Source: Tetmemena sp. SeJ-2015
Lineage: Eukaryota > Ciliophora > Spirotrichea > Sporadotrichida > Oxytrichidae
NCBI GenBank assembly: GCA_027382625.1
Contig: JAJKFJ010020874.1
Location: forward strand, 170,702 to 234,701
DNA: 64,000 nucleotides
Direction: 5' to 3'
A model generated the notes under the pieces. It made no database searches and was not told where the DNA came from. It saw only the letters and a program-made list of their open reading frames with translations. Each line of letters begins with the position of its first letter. Position 1 is the stretch's first letter. Shown piece after piece: positions 59,608 through 64,000 of this stretch. A program made the position numbers and the translations under genes.

Positions 59608-61870
59608 ATGCTATAAGCTAGAGTTTCCGCTTCAGAGCAATACCTTGCCTACATTTAGGCTGATACTAATGAGATTCATGTAACCTATCAACTTCAATCC
59701 ATAATGATTTAAATAGCTTTGGGATGTTAAAGGAAAAGCAAAATGCATCAAGAGATTAAAACCCACAAAGCAGTCAACTTAATTCAATGGACAGCAAAAT
59801 GGAGAAAAGCTCAATGCCAGATTCACCACTCTTCAATTCGCTTCATAGGTAAAATTCAATTCTATACCAACCCTCATATAGAATGACTACATATTGGTTG
59901 CAGGTCTTAGCGATGGATCTCTTCAACTTATAGATTGCGCATCTGCCTCAGTCCTCAAGGAAATGAGTAAATACAGCAATTAGTTAATTAAAAATAGAGA
60001 ATGTGGGTGGAAATGGGTCTATTCATCAAGTCATATTCTTCAGGAAGCAGGAAAACATTTTCAAGATGCTCGTTTCTCAAGACGAAAGCTACTTCATCTT
60101 CGATTACCAGAAACAAGCAGCAGCTGATTCAATTATTTCTCAAAGCCAAAAGAAGAAGAATAACCACAGTATACAATAAATTTTACCCTATTCCTAGTCA
60201 CATTGACTTGAGTTATGACGACTTATATACCATCGAGGCAGTTAACTAATCAGTCAGCTTGAGAAGTCTTTAAACTAAGCAGGTCCTAGCTAAGTTTGAT
60301 GGACATCAGTACAAAATTAGCAACCTCCGATTTGCTTTAGTGTCCCATACATATGCATTCGTCTCTTCAGCAAATAATGAGTGCTTGCTGTGGAACCCTA
60401 AGGAGCTAATCAAGTCTAACTAGCAAAAGCTTCATGAAATATCTTAACCTGATTATTAATTGTAAATTAAGAATATTTTTCAAAATAAGATATAATATAA
60501 TTATTTATTTATCTCACAAAATATAATATCTTTTTCTTAATAATTATTTGATGATATTTTTAAACCTGACAAGATCCTTGACTTAGGATCAAGTGAAAAT
60601 ATGATTTAATATTTGCCACATATCAGTGAGAGAACTTGAGCAGAGTATTTTCATGGTGGCAGCTTCCACAGAGTCCTACAGCAATATTTATCTCACAAAG
60701 TCAAGTGGAAGTCAGTCCTCCAAGAAAGGATCAACCTCTACAAAGTCAGTCGTAAAGAGAGAGGAAACTCAGATCAAGCTCTCCAATGAAAATCACTCAG
60801 TTATCTCTACTTCTCTCAAGTCCTCAAAGCAAGTCATTTATATTTCTTTATTCTTTCTAAGTAAACGTTATCCACGGTTCAATATTTGCAGTCAAGAAAA
60901 CTATAGTCAACCTTGTCAACGATCAAGGAAAAGTTGACAAACAAATCACCATTGGAAAAACTAATGAAGAAGAAAAGAAGAATCAATTGGCTAAGAAATC
61001 TAACCAGCAGTAGGATGGATATGTTAATAACTTCTATTTTATATTGTCATAATGTTGTAGCAGCAATTGAAGAAGAGGGAAATGCCAAAGTTAATGGGCT
61101 AATTCAAGGAAGTCAGTATCACAGCAAGTTTGAACTCAATTTGATTAATTTATTATGATTCCTGAGATGGATTTGGACAACTTAGAGTCAAGGATGACAT
61201 CTGTCAGCTCCAAAAAGAACTCTAAGCAAATTCAAACTGGTTCGTTGTCTGTGATTTTGAGCTAAGCTCTCACAGCAGACGACACAGAGACTCTTGACTG
61301 GATTTTCAATCAGAGAGATCAGCAAATGATTTAGAAGACAGTTCAAAGTTTGAAGGACCAGAGACACATCAGTTCCTTGTTTAAGTGCATAGTCTCCAAA
61401 TTCCAATAAGAAGGTGCAAATATTTCCTCAATTAATCAAAATAATTATGACTTAACCTTTTGTGGGATATTTGATCTATACTCAAACCCAACTTAGTGTA
61501 GTGCTTTGGTTAAAGGCTCTGCTATCTGCTCACTGGGTTTCACTACTAAAGAATGGATAAAAGGAAGACCTATAGTGTCTAGGGTCAATCTAACAATTCA
61601 TTTAGAAGAAGACAAAATACATGGAGAGAGTTCTAGCTCTCAAAGGAAAACTAGAGATGCTATCAAACACTCTTGAAATCAGAAAGCAAATTGCAAAGTA
61701 ATCAGCTGCCAATCAATCCAACTAGGCGAAATAAAATAAGAACGTCCTCGTTTAAACTTATAGATTACAAATTTCATAAGTTAAATAAATTTAATCCATC
61801 CCCAGATATATGCAATAGCAATCATTTTTAAAGGTAGTTTACAAGGATGCAGAAAGCGATTATATTCATT
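59608..61870 (+). CDS. WDR43: WDR43/UTP5, small-subunit processome protein
   Basis: WD40 plus Utp12-domain nucleolar protein of the t-UTP complex for pre-18S rRNA. ATG 59608 (MLQARVSASEQYLAYIQADT). WD40 pieces: VAGLSDGSLQLIDCASASVL, VGGNGSIHQVIFFRK, VLAKFDGHQYKISNLRFALV, ANNECLLWN, and IFMVAASTESYSNIYLTKS. The Utp12 domain is at 61215-61680: GSLSVILSQALTADDTETLD, QQMIQKTVQSLKDQRHISSL, VVLWLKALLSAHW, then ALKGKLEMLSNTLEIRKQIA. At least three IESs (60446-60562, 60598-60607, 60833-60866) and a further break (about 61400-61460) interrupt it. Gln/Ala-rich tail; 3' end approximate because it converges on the next gene. Confidence 0.85.
60446..60562 (+). other. IES, AACCTGA pointer, 117 nt (WDR43)
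   Basis: AACCTGA at 60446-60452 and 60563-60569. Excision gives HEISQPDKILDLGSSEN, restoring the WD40 reading. Very AT-rich. Confidence 0.88.
60598..60607 (+). other. candidate 10-nt IES, AATAT pointer (WDR43)
   Basis: AATAT at 60598-60602 and 60608-60612, so only five bases separate the repeats. Excision restores SSENICHISVRELEQSIF in frame. If real, it is among the shortest IESs in the window. Confidence 0.6.
60833..60866 (+). other. IES, GT pointer, 34 nt (WDR43)
   Basis: GT at 60833-60834 and 60867-60868. Excision gives SLKSSKQVIHGSIFAVKK in frame. The GT-AG alternative ending at 60861 is out of frame. Confidence 0.7.
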
Positions 61871-61924
61871 TCTTTCAATAAGTAGTATCCTTAACTTAAC
61901 TGATATAACTAAATTAGATGAAAG

Positions 61925-64000
61925 TCAATACTTTCTGTTCTTAGAGGTGTTTAATGAATTTTATCTAAAGTTTCTCTTAGGAACCAAAGACAATGGTTGG
62001 ATTTTAAAATTCTTGGAAGGAGTCTCTATGATTGAGTTATTGATAGTGGTATTGAGGCTGTTATCTCTGAGATTGAAATTCGATACCTTACTTCTCGTGT
62101 TGCTATTCAACAAGAAAGAATACTCTTTATTAAAGCTCTCTTACTCTCTGTCAGCAAACACAATAGAGTTAGTTATTGAGCTATGAACCGAAGTCCTTAT
62201 TATCTTATCATACTTCCTCTGATTGCTGAAATTCCTAGTGTGAATAAGGTGCCTGCTTGAGATGTCAGGCAAAGTTATCTTCATGGACTTCTCTGGGTAA
62301 AAAGACTCTGAAATCCTCATATGTTCTCTCTCAGTCTAGTTCAAGTCTGTTTTAGTTTATTCAAGAATATTCATCGAGCTATCTAGCATGAAGTTTACAG
62401 AAATAATTGTATTCCACTTAAAGAATGGTTGAGATTAGGTCTTTTAAGTTTCTCAATGATCTGGGAATGTTCTACTGCTTGTATTCTCTCTAATTCTTAC
62501 CTTCTCATCCTGTGTCTGTTCTCTGGCATGTCTCTGAAGTCTTTGCCTTAGAACTTGGAAGCGTCTTTGCTTTCTGAGTTACCAGACTCGACAAAAGTTA
62601 CTCCATAGTTCAGACTCAGCTTTTCATTTTCTGTGTGTTGAGAATTTCTGCTGTAGAAAGTTGCATCATAGTTATTTATTAGAGAAAGGAGCTTCTTCTT
62701 AGGATGGTAAGTCTCTAACTCTAATTAGTTGATAGGAGGATCGGTTCTCAAGTTTTGCAATCTGCTCCCTCCTTCTCCCCTCTCGTCTTCATCATCTTCA
62801 TATCCCTTCATTTAAGATATTCGAGTGGTATCTGCAGCTTAACTTTCAGCCTAGGTCGTTTTACTTTGCTTTCTTTGCTGCAAAATATTTTTCTTATTTC
62901 CAAAATTCTTAATATAGCCAAAACAAATTATTTTATAGAATAAGAAAGAGTTTCTTTTTAATATAATTTCTTATAAATGTTTTATACATAAATATGTTAC
63001 AAAGCTTTATAATAATCAATTTCATTAATTAATATTATACTTGAAATAATTTCTTCCTGCTGCTGTCTCTCCTACTCAGCTATCTTCCTCTTATCATTTT
63101 CAATCTTCATTTGCTAGATGGTGCTCTTTAACTTGTTGAATTAATATATTTAATCATTAATAGAAGGTATTTGTATTGTCATTTACTATAGTATCATCAG
63201 ATGGTTTGAACACAGTTTCATTGTAAGTTTGGCTTATTCGAGGAAGTGAATCTCCATTTATTCGTTTGCTCTTTAAGTATCCATCTCCCTCAAAGATGAG
63301 TCCAGTCTTATTTGGGTTTCTCGTGTTCAGGCTCTAATTAAATACAGTCTTTTTAAACGTGTCCTAGGCTTGCTTATAAAATAATATTCTAGGAGTCATT
63401 GAACTCTCTCTTCTTCAACACAAACTTAAAACAAGTTATAACTTTCTAAGACTCTCGAGATTCCTTTCAGAAAGACCATCGTTATAAGTTGGAGGCTTTC
63501 TCCAGTCAATCTCATTCAGTATTTTTAATTTATCAAGGACTAAAGCCTGAGGGTTCTTTAGCTGTATTATACTCTATCTTTTAGGCGACTCATCAAACTT
63601 CTGCCCTGAAATCTCTCCATTCAATCATACTTATAACAAATTAACTAATTTATTTAGTTTAAAATGATCACTCTTTCTAATGATAATATTGAATTGTTAT
63701 GAGACTTAAGCAAGATAGTTTATCTTCTTGAAACTGAAGACTTCTTTGGGGATCTAGTTGATCTCTAGTCAGACACCTCCTCTGCATCTTCTTGAATCTT
63801 TTCTACTTTAACTACAGTTCTCACTTGCTTCTTCTCCTGCTGGCAGTTGTCAATAAATGGAGGGATCTATAATTATTAAAAAGCAAGTTATAGCTTACAG
63901 CTTCACAGTCTTCGATGTTAAATTTGTCGTCTGCTTTTGGATCATGGTTGATTATAGCCTGCTGCTATGTTTGGAAAGCTAACTCAACACTCAAATAAGC
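61925..64000 (-). CDS. unrecognised Asn/Ser/Lys-rich protein, partial
   Basis: Minus-strand coding character from the window edge to TGA 61925-61927, ending KNFKIQPLSLVPKRNFRQ-NSLNTSKNRKY. A long open piece at about 62440-62820 contains an acidic patch (GYEDDEDERGEGGSRLQNLR), then PKKKLLSLINNYDATFYSRN and RDMPENRHRMRRQELERIQA. Coiled-coil pieces occur near 63060-63170 and 63760-63930 (EKKQVRTVVKVEKIQED). AT-rich breaks at about 62930-63040 and 63620-63680 are probable introns or IESs. It may be more than one gene; the 5' end lies beyond the window. Confidence 0.45.

Overview
This window looks like germline (micronuclear) DNA of a hypotrich ciliate of the Oxytricha/Stylonychia/Tetmemena type. 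Two direct observations support this. First, conserved genes read through only if TAA and TAG are glutamine and TGA is the sole stop, as in methylmalonyl-CoA mutase, SF3B4, the polo-like kinase and NEK10. Second, several conserved reading frames are broken by short AT-rich segments flanked by direct repeats. Removing the segment plus one repeat copy restores the frame and the expected family residues. The repeats include TA, GTAAT, ATGAT, ATGAG, AATCTT, TTTA, AACCTGA and ACGCACTTA. Such variable 'pointers' are typical of hypotrich internal eliminated sequences (IESs); they do not fit Paramecium, whose IESs are all TA-bounded. Ordinary GT-AG introns, mostly about 30-130 nt, also occur. The species and the germline assignment are inferences.

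Layout. 0.7-1.9 kb: unrecognised Gln-rich gene. 2.4-5.0 kb: methylmalonyl-CoA mutase with two IESs. 5.2-6.0 kb: RNA polymerase subunit RPB5. 6.1-14.2 kb: two long unrecognised Ser/Gln-rich genes on the minus strand with a small gene between them. 14.9-16.2 kb: protein ending in a CCT-like motif. 16.9-18.2 kb: NOP58. 18.4-21.5 kb: GRAM-VASt protein. 22.6 kb: tRNA-Gln(CUG). 22.8-25.9 kb: Asn/Gln-rich protein and CLN3/battenin. 26.0-30.6 kb (minus): PI4KB-type lipid kinase and SF3B4. 30.7-34.2 kb: FYVE-like coiled-coil protein, bZIP factor and LSM8. 34.4-40.2 kb: NEK10-like kinase, heavily interrupted. 40.4-41.7 kb: PIERCE-like ciliary protein and a membrane protein.

41.7-44.4 kb is anomalous: runs of all four bases are long, and it is either a low-quality assembly stretch or an unusual AT/C-run spacer. 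44.4-48.0 kb: polo-like kinase. 48.2-49.1 kb (minus): V-ATPase subunit E. 49.3-53.5 kb: acidic protein, unrecognised genes, a mitochondrial carrier and a coiled-coil protein. 53.6-57.5 kb: two unrecognised Ser/Asn-rich genes. 57.5-61.9 kb: DHHC acyltransferase, hydratase-2 (MaoC fold) and WDR43/UTP5. 61.9-64.0 kb: an unrecognised minus-strand gene running off the window.

The genes are unrelated housekeeping, signalling and ciliary genes on both strands. No operon or pathway cluster is evident, as expected if each locus becomes its own gene-sized macronuclear chromosome. The most notable structure is in NEK10. A roughly 1-kb IES-like insertion in its 3' part contains a piece of a different kinase-like reading frame ending in a G4T4G3T4 tract, which is the hypotrich telomere motif. 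A second set of observations concerns very short repeat-flanked insertions (10, 5, 4 and 4 nt) that break conserved frames and may be micro-IESs. A few 1-nt losses cannot be explained by excision and more likely reflect assembly error.
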